From: Nitrospirota bacterium | Lineage (GTDB): Bacteria; Nitrospirota; Nitrospiria; Nitrospirales; Nitrospiraceae | Direction: 5' to 3' | DNA: 64,000 nucleotides | Assembly (NCBI GenBank): GCA_030645475.1 | Contig: JAUSMA010000068.1 | Coordinates: forward strand, 62,001 to 126,000 | Shown: positions 63,834-64,000 of the stretch, one piece after another | Numbering within the stretch: the stretch's first letter is position 1 | Layout: every line of letters begins with the position of its first letter | Position numbers and translations under genes: made by a program | Notes under the pieces: model-generated | The model's input: the letters and a program-made list of their open reading frames with translations, nothing else | Database searches by the model: none | Told to the model about the DNA's origin: nothing

Positions 63834-64000
63834 ACGGTGGCCTCGTTACGACGCCTGATCGAGTGAGTGATCGTCAGGGGAGAGGCTGCGCCATAGCACC
63901 TGCATAATTGGCAGGCAGCCTTGCTCCCACCTCTTCCCCTTGAGATCGATTACGCCGTTGCTGATGAGTTGGCTGCCTAGAACGCTTCAGCTGATACGGA

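Noticed and set aside
63841-64000. Minus-strand reading that looks protein-like (VLGSQLISNGVIDLKG...)
   Set aside because: An in-frame stop lies before it near the window edge and no start codon is available, so it cannot be supported as a gene from this window.

Overview
The window looks like a chromosomal segment of a Nitrospira-type bacterium (phylum Nitrospirota). This rests on overall gene content and gene order, a Cld/HemQ-family heme protein, dense signal-transduction genes, and dispersed intergenic palindromes between moderately GC-rich genes. No marker here fixes the species. No tRNA, rRNA, CRISPR array or recognisable transposase gene was seen.

Layout. (1) 1-8.5 kb, plus strand: end of valS, nadC, birA, coaX, the chaperone set grpE-dnaK-dnaJ, and rsmE. 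(2) 8.6-24.8 kb, mostly minus strand. Read in the direction of transcription: an exported unknown, cinA-thpR, then recA-recX-alaS-ruvX-mltG, deoC-PilZ-deoB-RidA, and an IPT/TIG protein with a Ycf48-like propeller. A plus-strand pair (receiver + HD-GYP protein, and an unknown) splits cinA-thpR from recA. (3) 25-32.8 kb: Cld/HemQ-family protein, two unknown genes, an exported OB-fold protein, an SDR oxidoreductase, Ppx/GppA, two tandem thymidylate-kinase-like genes and sixA. (4) 32.8-35.7 kb: sparse coding. It holds two sigma-54-like promoters, one before a 28-residue membrane peptide and one before a short terminator-bounded transcript, plus a lone receiver protein and a lipoprotein. (5) 35.7-46.2 kb: exported metzincin protease, exported unknown, then a tight TpsA-TpsB-(TPR-CHAT)-DUF928 operon. 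(6) 46.3-47.1 kb: a third sigma-54-like promoter before a small membrane protein and a ribbon-helix-helix-like protein. (7) 47.4-63.8 kb: signalling island with a receiver-PAS protein, a periplasmic binding protein, a histidine kinase and an NtrC-type activator; then pentapeptide protein, receiver-ATPase, Hpt, receiver-PP2C, STAS, cheR/cheB remnants, a DUF420-like membrane protein, a receiver protein and a 1302-residue hybrid kinase.

How parts may work together. The PP2C, ATPase and STAS proteins form a partner-switching set fitted with receiver domains. A lone Hpt protein beside them could relay phosphate from the downstream hybrid kinase, which has two receivers but no Hpt. The three sigma-54-like promoters share an upstream palindrome (AATC-N6-GATT), so they look like one small regulon of membrane peptides and a possible small RNA. 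TpsA, TpsB, CHAT and DUF928 look like one exported surface system. Six copies of a roughly 123-bp inverted-repeat element sit in intergenic spaces across the window.
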